A stretch of DNA of 64,000 nucleotides from Granulicella rosea (GTDB lineage Bacteria > Acidobacteriota > Terriglobia > Terriglobales > Acidobacteriaceae), in NCBI RefSeq assembly GCF_900188085.1, contig NZ_FZOU01000005.1, positions 186,001-250,000 on the forward strand. Direction: 5' to 3'. Numbering within the stretch: the first letter of the stretch is position 1; the number at the start of each line of letters is the position of its first letter. A model generated the notes under the pieces. That model was not told where the DNA came from and ran no database searches. It was given only the letters and a program-made list of their open reading frames with translations. Below, in pieces: positions 48,971-60,434 of this stretch. Made by a program: the position numbers and the translations under genes.

Positions 48971-49131
48971 TGTCGTTTGGGCATGGGTGGGTGGGGGAAG
49001 CAACCTGAGCCTTCATTCGTGCAACTATCCTCGTAGGCCGTAGACTACGTGTAGACCACCAAGTCAGCGCGAAGAGCTTTCCATCCATGCAGGTCTCCGG
49101 ACTGCACCAGCCCTCTCGACGAGCGGAGTGA

Positions 49132-50952
49132 ATGAACGAATCGCAGGCAAAGCAACAGAGCCCCTGGAGCGAGCGGTTGCGCGCGCTGCGCAATATGCCG
49201 CCCGTGCTGGGCATACTTTGGGATTCGGGCAGGGCCGTGGTGACGTGGGGGCTGATCCTGCGGGTGCTGGTGGCGGTCGCGCCGTTCGGCATCGCGAAGG
49301 TGGCGCAGTACATCATCACGGACATCGCGGCGCATCTGCGCGGACAGCCGCTGCCGGCGAACTTCTGGCAGATCGTCGGGGCAGAGGTGGTGTTGAACGT
49401 CGCGCTGGGTCTGCTGACGCGCGCGGTGGACTACTCGGACTCGCTGCTGGCGAATCGCTATACGCAGCATGTGAGCGTGCGGGTGATGGAGCAGGCGGCG
49501 CGGCTCGACCTGACGACCTACGAGAATCCCGTCTTCTACGACCGGCTGGAGCGGGCGCGGGTGCAGGCAACCGACCGGCTGGCGATGATCCAGCAGATGG
49601 GCCGGCTCTTCCAGCAGGTGATCACGACGCTGGTGTTTTCGGTGGCGCTGGTGATGGCTTCGCCGTGGCTGGTGCTGCTGCTGGCGCTGGGCGTGCTGCC
49701 GTCGTTCCTGGGCGAGACGCACTATGCGTTTCTGGGCTATGCGAAGAACTTCCGCCAGACTCCGGCCAAGCGGCAGATGGACTATCTGCGGCAGGTGGCG
49801 GGCAGCCGCGAGGGCGCCAAGGAGGTCAAACTCTTCGGCCTGAACAAGTTTTTCACCGATCGCTTTCAGGCGCTGGCCGACCAGATCTACGTCGAGGATA
49901 CGGCGCTGTCGCGTTCGAAGCTGATCGTCGGCGGGCTGCTGGGGATCGTCGGGACGCTGGGTTACTACGGCGCGTACGTGTACGTGATCTGGAAGACGAT
50001 CGGCGGCAACTATGACATCGGCCAGTTCACGTTCCTGACGGCGGCGATTCAGCAGGCGAGCAGCAATCTGCAGCAGGTGTTTTCGACTGCATCGGGCATC
50101 GCGGATCAGGCGCTGTTCCTGACCGATCTGCTGGCGTTCTTCGAGATGGAGCCGACGGTGATGTCGAAGCCGGACGGCAAGCTGCTGCCCGATGTGATCA
50201 AGCGCGGCTTCGAGTTTCGCAATGTGACGTTTACCTATCCGGGTACGAATCGCACGGTGCTGAAGGACTTTACGCTGCACCTGAAGCCCGGCGAGCGCAT
50301 TGCGCTGATCGGCGAGAACGGGCAGGGCAAGACGACCATCGTGAAGCTGATCACGCGGCTCTACGACCCGACCGAGGGGCAGATTCTGCTCGACGGCGTC
50401 GATCTTCGCGACTACAAGATCGAGGATCTGCATCGGCACATCGGCGTCATCTTCCAGGACTTCATGCGCTTCGAGATGACGGCGCGGGAGAACATCGCGG
50501 TGGGCCGGATCGAGATTCCGCATAAGCAGGAAGAGATCGAGGACGCCGCGCACAAGAGCCTCGCGGACACGGTCGTCGCAAAGCTGGGCAACGGCTACGA
50601 CCAGATTCTGGGGCGGCGGTTCGAGGGTGGCGTGGAGCTATCCGGCGGGGAGTGGCAGAAGATCGCACTGGCTCGGGCGTATCTGCGCGACGCGCAGTTG
50701 CTGATCCTCGACGAGCCGACGGCCGCGCTCGATGCGCGCAGCGAGCTGGAGGTCTTCGAGCGTTTCGCCGAGCTGACGCAGGGTAAGATGGCGCTGCTGA
50801 TCTCGCACCGCTTCTCGACCGTGCGGATGGCGGACCGGATCGTCGTGCTCTCCGGCGGACGGCTGATTGAAGAGGGCGATCATCGGCATCTTATGGAGAA
50901 GGGCGGCGTCTATGCAGGCATGTTCGAGATGCAGGCGGCGAGTTATCGATGA
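49132..50952 (+). CDS. ABC exporter, fused permease and ATPase
   Basis: The 606-residue half-transporter has six membrane segments (about 35-320). A nucleotide-binding domain follows, with Walker A GENGQGKTT (about 393-401), Q-loop VIFQDF, signature LSGGEWQK (about 503-510), Walker B LLILDEPT and a switch His in LISHRF. It works as a dimer to export an unknown substrate. The start has GGAG 5 nt upstream. The following gene, 154 bp downstream, is an NdvB-like glucan synthase; NdvA/ChvA, the exporter of cyclic beta-1,2-glucan in rhizobia, is of this same type and size. Export of the glucan is therefore a reasonable inference, but sequence alone does not prove the substrate. Confidence 0.88.
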   Translation: MNESQAKQQSPWSERLRALRNMPPVLGILWDSGRAVVTWGLILRVLVAVAPFGIAKVAQYIITDIAAHLRGQPLPANFWQIVGAEVVLNVALGLLTRAVDYSDSLLANRYTQHVSVRVMEQAARLDLTTYENPVFYDRLERARVQATDRLAMIQQMGRLFQQVITTLVFSVALVMASPWLVLLLALGVLPSFLGETHYAFLGYAKNFRQTPAKRQMDYLRQVAGSREGAKEVKLFGLNKFFTDRFQALADQIYVEDTALSRSKLIVGGLLGIVGTLGYYGAYVYVIWKTIGGNYDIGQFTFLTAAIQQASSNLQQVFSTASGIADQALFLTDLLAFFEMEPTVMSKPDGKLLPDVIKRGFEFRNVTFTYPGTNRTVLKDFTLHLKPGERIALIGENGQGKTTIVKLITRLYDPTEGQILLDGVDLRDYKIEDLHRHIGVIFQDFMRFEMTARENIAVGRIEIPHKQEEIEDAAHKSLADTVVAKLGNGYDQILGRRFEGGVELSGGEWQKIALARAYLRDAQLLILDEPTAALDARSELEVFERFAELTQGKMALLISHRFSTVRMADRIVVLSGGRLIEEGDHRHLMEKGGVYAGMFEMQAASYR

Positions 50953-51106
50953 GAGGTTATTCGGGTTCGCCACACGTGCTTCTGTAGCAGGAGTCTGCTT
51001 GAGAGCTTTAGCTTGGAGCTATAAGCTGGCAGCCTGAAACGTGATTTGCGGGACGGCGCTCTCGGCTCTGAACGCGAAACGTAGTTGCTTCACCAAAGGG
51101 ATAACG

Positions 51107-54100
51107 ATGATGGCAGAGACTTCGGAAGAGTTCGCACCGCACGCGCTGACGACGGCGCAGGATCTGCCGGTCGCAGGACTGCCGGAGGCGCCCTCGGTAT
51201 CGGACGCCGCGTTGCGTGAGCATGCGGATGCGACCGCACGTGGCTGGCATCGCTGGGCGCCGGTGAAGACCGGGGACAAGACGGTGGGCCTGGAGCTGCG
51301 TTTGAAGCGGCTCTCGGCTCGGTTGAAGGATCGGCTGGCGGTGTGCAAGGCGCAGGCGACCAAGGAGTTGACGCCGCAACTGGAGCTGCTCGAATCGACG
51401 CGCATGATGCAGGCCGCGGTGACCTCGGTGCAGGACAACATCTCCGCGTTTGCCGACCTTCCGCGCATACGGCTCGAGAACGGCGACGACCTTCCGCGCG
51501 TGGCGAATCTGTCGGAGGAGTATCTCTCGATCGCGGGCGGCATCTGGTCCGGGCCTTCGCTTACGACGTTTGTGAATCAGGCGCAGGCGCATGATCCTCT
51601 GCTGGCGAATGAGATCGCGGTGTTGCCGCAGACGTTGAAGCTGGCGCAGTTGGAGTACATCCTCGACCGCGCGGATGAGGTCTTCGCCTCGGGTGAGATG
51701 CCGCCGATCGAGCAGTCGCCGTTCTCGGCTCCGCTGCACAGCATGCGGCGCATGAACCAGGTGCAGTGGCGCAAGGTGCTGGAGCCGATGATCGCCTTCG
51801 ACGCGATCCTGCGGCAGGATCCCGCGGGCGTCTTCGCATATATGGAGGACGAGACGCGCAACAACTACCATGTGCGCATCTCGGAGCTTGCGCTGCACGC
51901 CGACTTCAACGAGGTACAGACGGCGCAGGCCGCGCTCGACCTGGCGCGCGAGGCGGCGGGGCATCCGCATGCGGACCCGCGCTATCAGCGGCGTCTGACG
52001 CACATCGGCTACTATCTCTTCGCCGAAGGACTTAGCGAGCTTGAGGATCGCATCGGCTATCACATGCCCGCGGATGTGCGGTTGCGCAGATTGCTGAAGC
52101 AGTGGAACGAAGAGGTCTACATCCTCGGCAACTTCTCGTTATCGCTCTTCCTGATCGTCGCGGTGATGCTGCCTCTGGTGCCGAACCATGCCTTCTGGGC
52201 GATCGCGGCGACGCTGCTGCTGGCGCTGATTCCGGCGACCCAGGGCGGCGTGGAGGTGGTGAACAGCACGGTGCTGGCGCTGCTCAAAGCCGAATCGCTG
52301 CCGAAGCTCGACTATCTGAAGTCCGTGCCCGCCGACGCCGCGACGCTGGTGGTCATTCCCACGCTGCTGCTGCATGAGAAGCAGGTGCGCGAGCTGCTCG
52401 AGGAGCTGGAGGCGCGCTATCTTTCCAATCAGGACGAACATATTCACTTCGGCCTGTTGACCGATCTGCCGGACTCGCCCGTGCAACCTCCGCCGGACGA
52501 TCTGAACCCGCTGGTGCAGTTCGCGATTCATCGCATCGAAGAGCTGAACGCGAAGTACGCGCATGAGTCCGGCGGCGTGTTCCTGCTGCTGCATCGCTAT
52601 CGCGTCTATAACCAGCGGCAGGGCGCGTGGATGGGCTGGGAGCGCAAGCGCGGCAAGCTGCTCGATCTCAACAAGCTGATACTCGGCGAATACGACAGCT
52701 TTCCCCTGAAAGCCGGCCCTGTGCAGGCGCTGCGCGGCGTGCGCTATGTCATCACGCTCGACTCCGATACGCAGCTTCCGCGCGGCACCGCGGCGCGCAT
52801 GATCGGCACGATGGCGCATCCGTTGAACGAAGGCATCATCGATCCGAAGCTGAAGATCGTGACGGCGGGCTATGGCATTCTGCAGCCGCGTGTGGGCGTC
52901 AGCGTGGCATCGGCTTCGGTGTCGCGTCTGTCGGCGCTGTACTCGGGCGAGACCGGATTCGACATCTACACGCGCGCGGTGTCGGACGTTTACCAGGACC
53001 TCTTCGGCGAGGGCATCTTCGCGGGCAAAGGCATCTACGAGGTGTCGGTGCTGCACAGCGTGCTGGACAAGCGGTTCCCGCGCAACTCGCTGCTGTCGCA
53101 CGATCTCATCGAGGGGTCTTACGCGCGTGCCGGCCTGTTGACCGATGTCGAGATCATCGACGACTACCCTTCGCACTACTCGGCGCATACGAAGCGCAAG
53201 CATCGCTGGGTGCGGGGCGACTGGCAGGTGGCGCGGTGGCTGTTCAACAAGGTGCCGGACGACTCGCGGCACCTGGTCGACAACCCCATCAGCAACATCT
53301 CGCGGTGGAAGATCTTCGACAACCTGCGGCGCAGCCTGGTCGAGCCATTCACGTTCCTGATGCTCTTCCTGGGCTGGTTTATCCTGCCGGGCGGGCCGGT
53401 GTATTGGACCATCGTGACGATCGTGCTGCTGTTGCTGCCGGTGGTCTTCCAGCTTGCGTTCAACTTCGGCCGCGCACTCCTGAAGCTGAGCTTCGTGGGC
53501 ATGCGTGAGAGCGTCGTCGGCTTCGCCGGCTCGTTCGGCTTCACGATGCTGAACCTGACCTTCCTGCCGCATCATATGCTGCTCTCGATGGACGCCATCG
53601 TCAGGGCGATCATCCGCACCTACTTCTCGGGCCGGCAGATGCTGGAGTGGGAGACGGCCGCGCAGGCCGAGGCGGGCGCCCGGTCCGGCAAGACGACGCC
53701 GGTCGACATCTATCTGCAGGTGCAGCCGGCGATGTCGCTTGCGATCGCGGTGCTGCTGTCGTATCGCTCGGCGGCTGCGCTGCTGTCGGCTGCGCCGGTG
53801 CTGATTCTGTGGGCGCTGGCGCCGCTGATCGCGCAGTGGCTGAACGCCGCGCCGCGCAAGCCCGAGGGTCCGCTCGAGTCCGAGGACCGGCTCTTCCTCG
53901 AGGCGCAGGCGCTATCGATCTGGCGGTACTTCGCGGAGTTCGGCGACGAGCGCAACCACTGGCTGATTCCGGACAATGTCGAAGAACGCAACATGCACCA
54001 GGTGCGCAAGCTGTCGCCGACGAATCTCGGCATGCTCTTCAACGCGCGGCAGGCGGCCTACGAGTTCGGCTTCCTGACGCTGCCGGAGTTCGCTCGCGCG

Positions 54101-55507
54101 ACGCTTGGCACGCTTGCGACCTACGACGCGCTCGAAAAGGTGCGCGGCCATATCTATAACTGGTATGACATCGAGACGCTGAAGGCGATTCCTCCGTTCA
54201 CGGTGTCGGCGGTCGATAGCGGCAATCTTGCGGCGGGGCTGTATACGCTGCATACGGGAGCGCTCGACCTGATGGAGCGGCCTTATCTTACGGCTGACAC
54301 GCTGGCTGGCGCGTCCCGCATGCGCGAGGCGGCGAAGCTGCCGGGCGTATGCGACGACGGGCAGTGGATCGAGGCAGAGGCGGCGCGGCGCGATGCGGAG
54401 GTTGCCAGCGTCATCGAGCAGTATGCGCCGTGGCTGATGCCGCAGTACGATTCGTATCGGGTTCAGTTACAGATTGAAAAAGACCATGTGCCTGCCTTGC
54501 AGGAGGCGCCGGAGCGTGTCTCTGTGTATGCGGAGAAGCTGGCGCAGACAGAACCCGACGGCGCTTTCGTGACGCTCTTGCGCGAGGCGGGGGATCGGTT
54601 GATGAAGCTGCGCGCCGATCTGCAGACGATTGCGTCCGAGGCCTATCGTCATGCGGACGCGATGGAGTACGGCTTCCTGCTGCTTGAAAAGCGCATGCTG
54701 CTGTCGATCGGCTACGACGGTCCGACGGGCGTCTTGCATGATGCGTGCTACGACCTGCTGGCGTCCGAGGCGCGCATCGCTTCCTTCCTCGCGGTGGCCA
54801 AGGGAGACATTCCGCAGCAGTGCTGGTTCAAGCTGGACCGGTCGCATGTGCTGGTGGATGGACGGCCCGCGCTGCTCTCGTGGACGGGTACGATGTTCGA
54901 ATACCTGATGCCGACGCTGTGGATGCGGACCTTCCCGAATACGCTGATTACGCGGACGCTGGAGTCGGCGGTACGCATCCAGAAGGATCATGTGAAGAAC
55001 ATGCCCTGGGGCATCTCGGAGTCGGGTTTTGCAAAGACGGATTCGATCGGCCGCTATGGGTATCAGGCCTTCGGCATCCCCGACCTCGCGTTGAAGTATG
55101 GCGCGGAGGATGGCCCGGTGATCTCGCCGTACTCGACCTTCCTGACGCTGTCGTTCCTGCGCCGCGACGCCATCGCCAATCTGAGGCGGATGGCGGGCAT
55201 GGGCTGGGTGGGGGCTTATGGATTTTACGAGGCCGCCGATTATACCCAGAGCGGCAGCACGCCGGCGCTGGTGCGGTCGTGGATGGCGCACCACCAGGGC
55301 ATGTCGCTGCTGGCTGTGACGAACCTGCTGCGGGGAAACATCTTTCAGACGTGGTTCCATGCCAACCCGCGTGTGCGTGCGGCGGAGTTGCTGCTGCATG
55401 AGAAGCCGTTGAGCAAGGAGACGCTGCGTTCGCTGGAGAAGCAGACAGCGGTGGTGGCGAGCGCGCCGAAGGTGAGCGACGGTGAGGCTATTGGGGTCGG
55501 GCACTAG
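51107..55507 (+). CDS. NdvB-like glucan synthase, GT84 plus glycoamylase, lacking the GH94 phosphorylase domain
   Basis: A protein of about 1466 residues. Layout: N-terminal soluble region, two membrane segments (about 340-390), a GT84 transferase domain with the DSD motif at 552-554 (TLDSDTQLPRGT) and later RHRW-like KRKHRWVRGDW (about 700-710), further membrane segments (about 746-785 and 873-910), and a glycoamylase-like domain (PF10091) from about 940 to the end (GYQAFGIPDLALKY, MAGMGWVGAYGFYEA, SWMAHHQGMSLLA). Full cyclic beta-1,2-glucan synthases are about 2800 residues and end in a GH94 phosphorylase domain that controls ring size. Here the protein stops at RVRAAELLLHEK plus some 25 residues. 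The start at 51107 has AAAGGGA 5 nt upstream. Likely makes a beta-1,2-linked glucan (inference). Confidence 0.82.
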   Translation: MMAETSEEFAPHALTTAQDLPVAGLPEAPSVSDAALREHADATARGWHRWAPVKTGDKTVGLELRLKRLSARLKDRLAVCKAQATKELTPQLELLESTRMMQAAVTSVQDNISAFADLPRIRLENGDDLPRVANLSEEYLSIAGGIWSGPSLTTFVNQAQAHDPLLANEIAVLPQTLKLAQLEYILDRADEVFASGEMPPIEQSPFSAPLHSMRRMNQVQWRKVLEPMIAFDAILRQDPAGVFAYMEDETRNNYHVRISELALHADFNEVQTAQAALDLAREAAGHPHADPRYQRRLTHIGYYLFAEGLSELEDRIGYHMPADVRLRRLLKQWNEEVYILGNFSLSLFLIVAVMLPLVPNHAFWAIAATLLLALIPATQGGVEVVNSTVLALLKAESLPKLDYLKSVPADAATLVVIPTLLLHEKQVRELLEELEARYLSNQDEHIHFGLLTDLPDSPVQPPPDDLNPLVQFAIHRIEELNAKYAHESGGVFLLLHRYRVYNQRQGAWMGWERKRGKLLDLNKLILGEYDSFPLKAGPVQALRGVRYVITLDSDTQLPRGTAARMIGTMAHPLNEGIIDPKLKIVTAGYGILQPRVGVSVASASVSRLSALYSGETGFDIYTRAVSDVYQDLFGEGIFAGKGIYEVSVLHSVLDKRFPRNSLLSHDLIEGSYARAGLLTDVEIIDDYPSHYSAHTKRKHRWVRGDWQVARWLFNKVPDDSRHLVDNPISNISRWKIFDNLRRSLVEPFTFLMLFLGWFILPGGPVYWTIVTIVLLLLPVVFQLAFNFGRALLKLSFVGMRESVVGFAGSFGFTMLNLTFLPHHMLLSMDAIVRAIIRTYFSGRQMLEWETAAQAEAGARSGKTTPVDIYLQVQPAMSLAIAVLLSYRSAAALLSAAPVLILWALAPLIAQWLNAAPRKPEGPLESEDRLFLEAQALSIWRYFAEFGDERNHWLIPDNVEERNMHQVRKLSPTNLGMLFNARQAAYEFGFLTLPEFARATLGTLATYDALEKVRGHIYNWYDIETLKAIPPFTVSAVDSGNLAAGLYTLHTGALDLMERPYLTADTLAGASRMREAAKLPGVCDDGQWIEAEAARRDAEVASVIEQYAPWLMPQYDSYRVQLQIEKDHVPALQEAPERVSVYAEKLAQTEPDGAFVTLLREAGDRLMKLRADLQTIASEAYRHADAMEYGFLLLEKRMLLSIGYDGPTGVLHDACYDLLASEARIASFLAVAKGDIPQQCWFKLDRSHVLVDGRPALLSWTGTMFEYLMPTLWMRTFPNTLITRTLESAVRIQKDHVKNMPWGISESGFAKTDSIGRYGYQAFGIPDLALKYGAEDGPVISPYSTFLTLSFLRRDAIANLRRMAGMGWVGAYGFYEAADYTQSGSTPALVRSWMAHHQGMSLLAVTNLLRGNIFQTWFHANPRVRAAELLLHEKPLSKETLRSLEKQTAVVASAPKVSDGEAIGVGH

Positions 55508-55579
55508 CGATCAGGTTAGTAGGAATTAGGGCAACGGCAACAAGAACTGTGGTGGAGTCTGCAGGTACAATCGAGCACC

Positions 55580-57037
<1,458 letters not shown>

Positions 57038-57041
57038 CCCC

Positions 57042-57464
57042 ATGGCTGAAGACGTACGGCTCATCCTCCTCGTCGAAGACGACCCGGATCACGAACTGCT
57101 GACCATTCGGGCTCTGAAGAAGTCGAACATCGCCAACGAAGTGCGCGTGGCGCGCGATGGCGAAGAAGCGATTCATCTGATCTTCGGGCCGGAGGGAATT
57201 CGCCCGCAGGTGATTCTGCTGGACCTGAAGCTGCCCAAGCTGGACGGGCTCGAAGTGTTGCGGCGCATCCGCGAGGACGCGGAGACGCGCACCCTGCCCG
57301 TGGTTGTGCTGACCTCGTCCGACGAGGAGCGCGATGTGGTGCGCAGCTACCAGCTTGGCGTGAACAGCTACATTCGCAAGCCTGTCAATTTCACCGACTT
57401 CGCGGAGGCCACCCGCCAGCTTGGCATGTACTGGCTGGTGCTGAACGAATGTCCGCCGAAGTAA
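57042..57464 (+). CDS. single-domain response regulator (Rcp1-like)
   Basis: A 140-residue receiver without output domain. Acidic pocket Glu12-Asp13-Asp14, phospho-acceptor Asp61 (ILLDLKLPKLDG), Thr91 and Lys113 (YIRKPVNF) are all present. The long strand-1/helix insert FGPEGIRPQ is typical of Rcp1-type receivers paired with SHDLRAP kinases. It starts 4 bp after the kinase stop and overlaps the next gene by 16 bp, so it is likely the direct acceptor for the kinase at 55580 and shuttles phosphate to another partner. Confidence 0.92.
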   Translation: MAEDVRLILLVEDDPDHELLTIRALKKSNIANEVRVARDGEEAIHLIFGPEGIRPQVILLDLKLPKLDGLEVLRRIREDAETRTLPVVVLTSSDEERDVVRSYQLGVNSYIRKPVNFTDFAEATRQLGMYWLVLNECPPK

Positions 57465-58969
57465 CGGGACGGGCTCTGCGGGTTCTGCTCGTGGAGGACA
57501 ATGCCGACGACGCGTTCCTGCTGGAACGCCATCTCCGCAAGCAGGGTTTCGCCCCGGTGATGGTGCGGGTGGAGACGCTGGCGGAGATGGTTCAGGCGCT
57601 CGATCCCGCCAACCTGCCCGACGTGGTGCTGGCCGACTATAACCTGCCGAAGTTCAGCGGTCCGGCCGCGCTGCAGATGTTGAAGTCGGCGGGCTACGAT
57701 GTCCCATTCATCATGATGTCCGGCGCGGTCTCGGAGGAGACGGCGGTGGAGTCGATGCGCGCCGGCGCGCACGACTATGTGACGAAGCAAAATCTGGCGC
57801 GGCTGGTTCCGGCCCTCGAGCGCGAGCTGCGCGAGGCGGCGGCGCGGCGAGACCGGCTGGAGGCGGAGCTTGCCCTGCGCGCAAGCGAGGCGCGCTTCCA
57901 CCGGCTGGTGGAGGCGATGCCGCTGGGCCTGCTGATCGGCGATGCGCAGGGCCGCATCGTCTACGCCAACGTTGCGCTGGAGCAGTTGTTGGGCTACGAG
58001 TCCGGCGCGCTGCCGGCTCTGGGCATTCCTCTGGGCGCACTCTGTCCCGCGCTTGGGATGATGAGCGGATTTGTGACGAGCCCGACGGACACCTTCGAGG
58101 CCATCTGCACGCGCAGCGACGGGCAGCCGGTGGAGGTGTTGATCGGCGTGGCTCCGCTGAATCCCGGCGCGGAGGCCGAGGAGCGCCAGATCGCCGCGTT
58201 CATCGCCGACCTGACGCTGCAGAAAAAGAGCGAAGAGGTGTTGCGGCGGACGGAGAAGCTGGCCGTCGCCGGACGGCTCGCAGCGTCGATCGCGCATGAG
58301 ATCAACAACCCGTTGGAGGCGGTGACGAACTGCCTTTACCTGGTGGGCGCGACGGATCTGCCGGACGAGGCGCGGCAGTTTCTGGAGCTGGCGCAGAACG
58401 AGTTGAACCGCGTCGCGCAGATTACCGTGCAGACGCTGCGGTTCTACCGCGGATCGACGAGGTCGAGCCTGACCAACGTACACGATCTGCTGGAGACGGT
58501 GCTGACGCTGCTGGACTCGCGCCTGCGGCGGCAGCACGTGGAGATCGAACGTCGGCTGGGCGGCGACCCGGAGATCGTCGCACAGGACGGCGAGATTCGC
58601 CAGGTGCTGGCGAACCTGATCGGCAACGCGATCGATGCGCTGCCCAACGGCGGACGCATCCTCCTGCGCACGGCCGCCGGATGCGACTGGAGTCCTGAGT
58701 CGCCGGGCAGGCCGGGCATTCGCATCACGGTCGCCGACACTGGTATCGGCATGAGCCCGGAGACGCTGGGCCGGATCTTCGAGCCGTTTTTTTCGACCAA
58801 AGGCATCACCGGCACCGGGCTTGGCCTTTGGGTTTCGCACGAGATCGTCGAGAAGCACCACGGCAGTCTGCGGGTGCGCAGCCGGGAGGCGACGGCGGAT
58901 CGTCCCGGCGGCACGGTCTTCACGCTCTTCCTGCCGGCCGCATCGGAGCAGAGACGATCCAATCTGTAA
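57449..58969 (+). CDS. receiver-PAS-histidine kinase
   Basis: The 506-residue soluble protein has a receiver (Asp63 in VVLADYNLPKFSG, Lys113 in YVTKQNL), a PAS domain (about 145-265; RFHRLVEAMPLGLLI and GRIVYANVALEQLLG), HisKA with His283 in IAHEINNPLEAV, and HATPase_c (NLIGNAIDALPNGG, DTGIGMS, GTGLGLWVS). Its HisKA/HATPase half closely resembles that of the kinase at 26038 (same HEINNPLE box and GTGLGLWVS end). The start overlaps the preceding regulator by 16 bp, so the two are coupled. It may receive phosphate on Asp63 to tune its own kinase activity. Confidence 0.9.
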   Translation: MSAEVTGRALRVLLVEDNADDAFLLERHLRKQGFAPVMVRVETLAEMVQALDPANLPDVVLADYNLPKFSGPAALQMLKSAGYDVPFIMMSGAVSEETAVESMRAGAHDYVTKQNLARLVPALERELREAAARRDRLEAELALRASEARFHRLVEAMPLGLLIGDAQGRIVYANVALEQLLGYESGALPALGIPLGALCPALGMMSGFVTSPTDTFEAICTRSDGQPVEVLIGVAPLNPGAEAEERQIAAFIADLTLQKKSEEVLRRTEKLAVAGRLAASIAHEINNPLEAVTNCLYLVGATDLPDEARQFLELAQNELNRVAQITVQTLRFYRGSTRSSLTNVHDLLETVLTLLDSRLRRQHVEIERRLGGDPEIVAQDGEIRQVLANLIGNAIDALPNGGRILLRTAAGCDWSPESPGRPGIRITVADTGIGMSPETLGRIFEPFFSTKGITGTGLGLWVSHEIVEKHHGSLRVRSREATADRPGGTVFTLFLPAASEQRRSNL

Positions 58970-59026
58970 CCCGTTGGGGGGATGGGCGTGTCTGCGGGGT
59001 GCGATTATCGTGGAGTTTGGTGAATC

Positions 59027-60286
59027 ATGGCGCTGAGTTCCATCGAATCCGGCGAGCTGGTCGCGAAAGAGGTTGCGCGGCTTGAAAGCGGCACGTTTCG
59101 TTGGCTGCGACTGCCGGCGGGGCTTGAGCAACGCTATGAAGAGGTGACGGCGCCGGTGCGTGCGCGTCGCATGTGGCTGGAAGGCCTGTTCTGCGTCCTG
59201 ATCTATAACTCTTTTCTGCTGTGCGACTTCCTCCTGTTTCCGCGGGAGTTCTTCCACTTCTTCATCGTGCGGGTCTGCCTGGCGACGCCACTGGGCCTGC
59301 TGGTGGTGTGGAAGGTCAAGTCCAGCCCCAGCCGGCAGGTGCGCGAGTCGTTGATTCTGTTCGCATGCGCGATCTGCGCGGTAAGCACGCTTTATCTTTA
59401 CTCGAATATCAACGCCGTCAGCTCCGCCTTCGCGGTGACGGATCTGCTGCTGATCATGCTTTTCACGAATGCGGGCATCCGGCTGAAGCTGCTTTATGCG
59501 ACGGCCTCGACGGCGATGTGCGTCACGCTGGGAATCGGGTACGTGGGCGTGGACCGTTGGCTGAGCGGCCCACAGAAGGTGGAAAGCCTTACGATTCTGC
59601 TGGCCGGCGCGGTGCTCTCGCTGATAACGAACTACGGGGTGGAGCGCGGCGAGCGGTTGAACTTCCTGCTGCGGCTGCGGTCGGAGATGCAGTCCGAGGA
59701 GCTGGCCGAGGCGAACCACCACCTGCGTCAGATCTCGAACGAGGACCGGCTGACCCGGCTTTCGAACCGCCGGCACTTCGAGGAGGTCTATCGGCTGGTC
59801 TGGGACCAGGCGGTGCTGCGTTCGACCTGCGTATCGGTGCTGATGATCGATATCGACAACTTCAAGCTGCTGAACGACACCTACGGCCATGCCTATGGCG
59901 ACGCCGTGCTGCGGCGGGTGGCGACGCTGCTGGGCGAATCGCTGCGGGTACGGGGCGACTTCGTGGCGCGGTATGGCGGCGAGGAGTTCGTGGTCGTGCT
60001 GCCGAGCTGTTCGGTCGAGGCGGCGACGATGGTTGCGGAGCGCATCCGCAAGCTGGTCGAGATCGCCGGCAGCCCGGCAACCGATCCGGACCCGAATATC
60101 AAGCATGCATGGTCGACCGTGAGCTGCGGCGTTGCCACGGGCTGGCCGCGTAACGGGGTCGAACGCGAAGAGCTGATCCGGCTGGCCGACAGCGCGCTCT
60201 ATCAGGCCAAGGCCGAGGGGCGGAACCGGGTCTGCGTGGCCGGTGAGGTGCTGGCTTCGGCCACATTCGCGCCGGGCAGCCTGTGA
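59027..60286 (+). CDS. membrane-bound diguanylate cyclase
   Basis: A 419-residue protein with about six membrane segments (about 50-205; MASE-like sensory region) and a C-terminal GGDEF domain (about 235-405) whose active site is GGEEF at 317-321 (RYGGEEFVVVLP). Substrate residues DIDNFKLLND and HAYGDAVL are present, so it should make c-di-GMP. The product-inhibition site RxxD is not at its usual place: the residues aligned there read VRGD, so feedback may be weak. It starts 57 bp after the PAS kinase in the same direction, with GGAG about 11 nt upstream, and ends the signalling group. It converges with the GGDEF/EAL gene. Confidence 0.9.
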   Translation: MALSSIESGELVAKEVARLESGTFRWLRLPAGLEQRYEEVTAPVRARRMWLEGLFCVLIYNSFLLCDFLLFPREFFHFFIVRVCLATPLGLLVVWKVKSSPSRQVRESLILFACAICAVSTLYLYSNINAVSSAFAVTDLLLIMLFTNAGIRLKLLYATASTAMCVTLGIGYVGVDRWLSGPQKVESLTILLAGAVLSLITNYGVERGERLNFLLRLRSEMQSEELAEANHHLRQISNEDRLTRLSNRRHFEEVYRLVWDQAVLRSTCVSVLMIDIDNFKLLNDTYGHAYGDAVLRRVATLLGESLRVRGDFVARYGGEEFVVVLPSCSVEAATMVAERIRKLVEIAGSPATDPDPNIKHAWSTVSCGVATGWPRNGVEREELIRLADSALYQAKAEGRNRVCVAGEVLASATFAPGSL

Positions 60287-60365
60287 TGCGCTGCGGACGC
60301 TGGGACAAGCACCTTCTGTAACGGACCTATGCCAGACAAGGGCAATCAACAATAGAGGCGAAACG

Positions 60366-60396
60366 CTGGTCCTTCGCTCCGCTCAGGATGACAGAC
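60366..60396. repeat. dispersed intergenic repeat fragment
   Basis: CCTTCGCTCCGCTCAGGATG followed by ACAGACGG, a copy of the element also found before the tandem array at 7681-7756. It lies between the convergent diguanylate cyclase and GGDEF/EAL genes. Confidence 0.8.
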
Positions 60397-60434
60397 GGTT
60401 TGGCTGGTGGTTCATGGCCGGGCGCGGGCGATTG

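Noticed and set aside
50990..51035. AGCTTTAGCTTGGAGCTATAAGCT-like hairpin after the ABC exporter gene
   Set aside because: The stem is short and imperfect with no T-tract, so a terminator between exporter and synthase is not supported.
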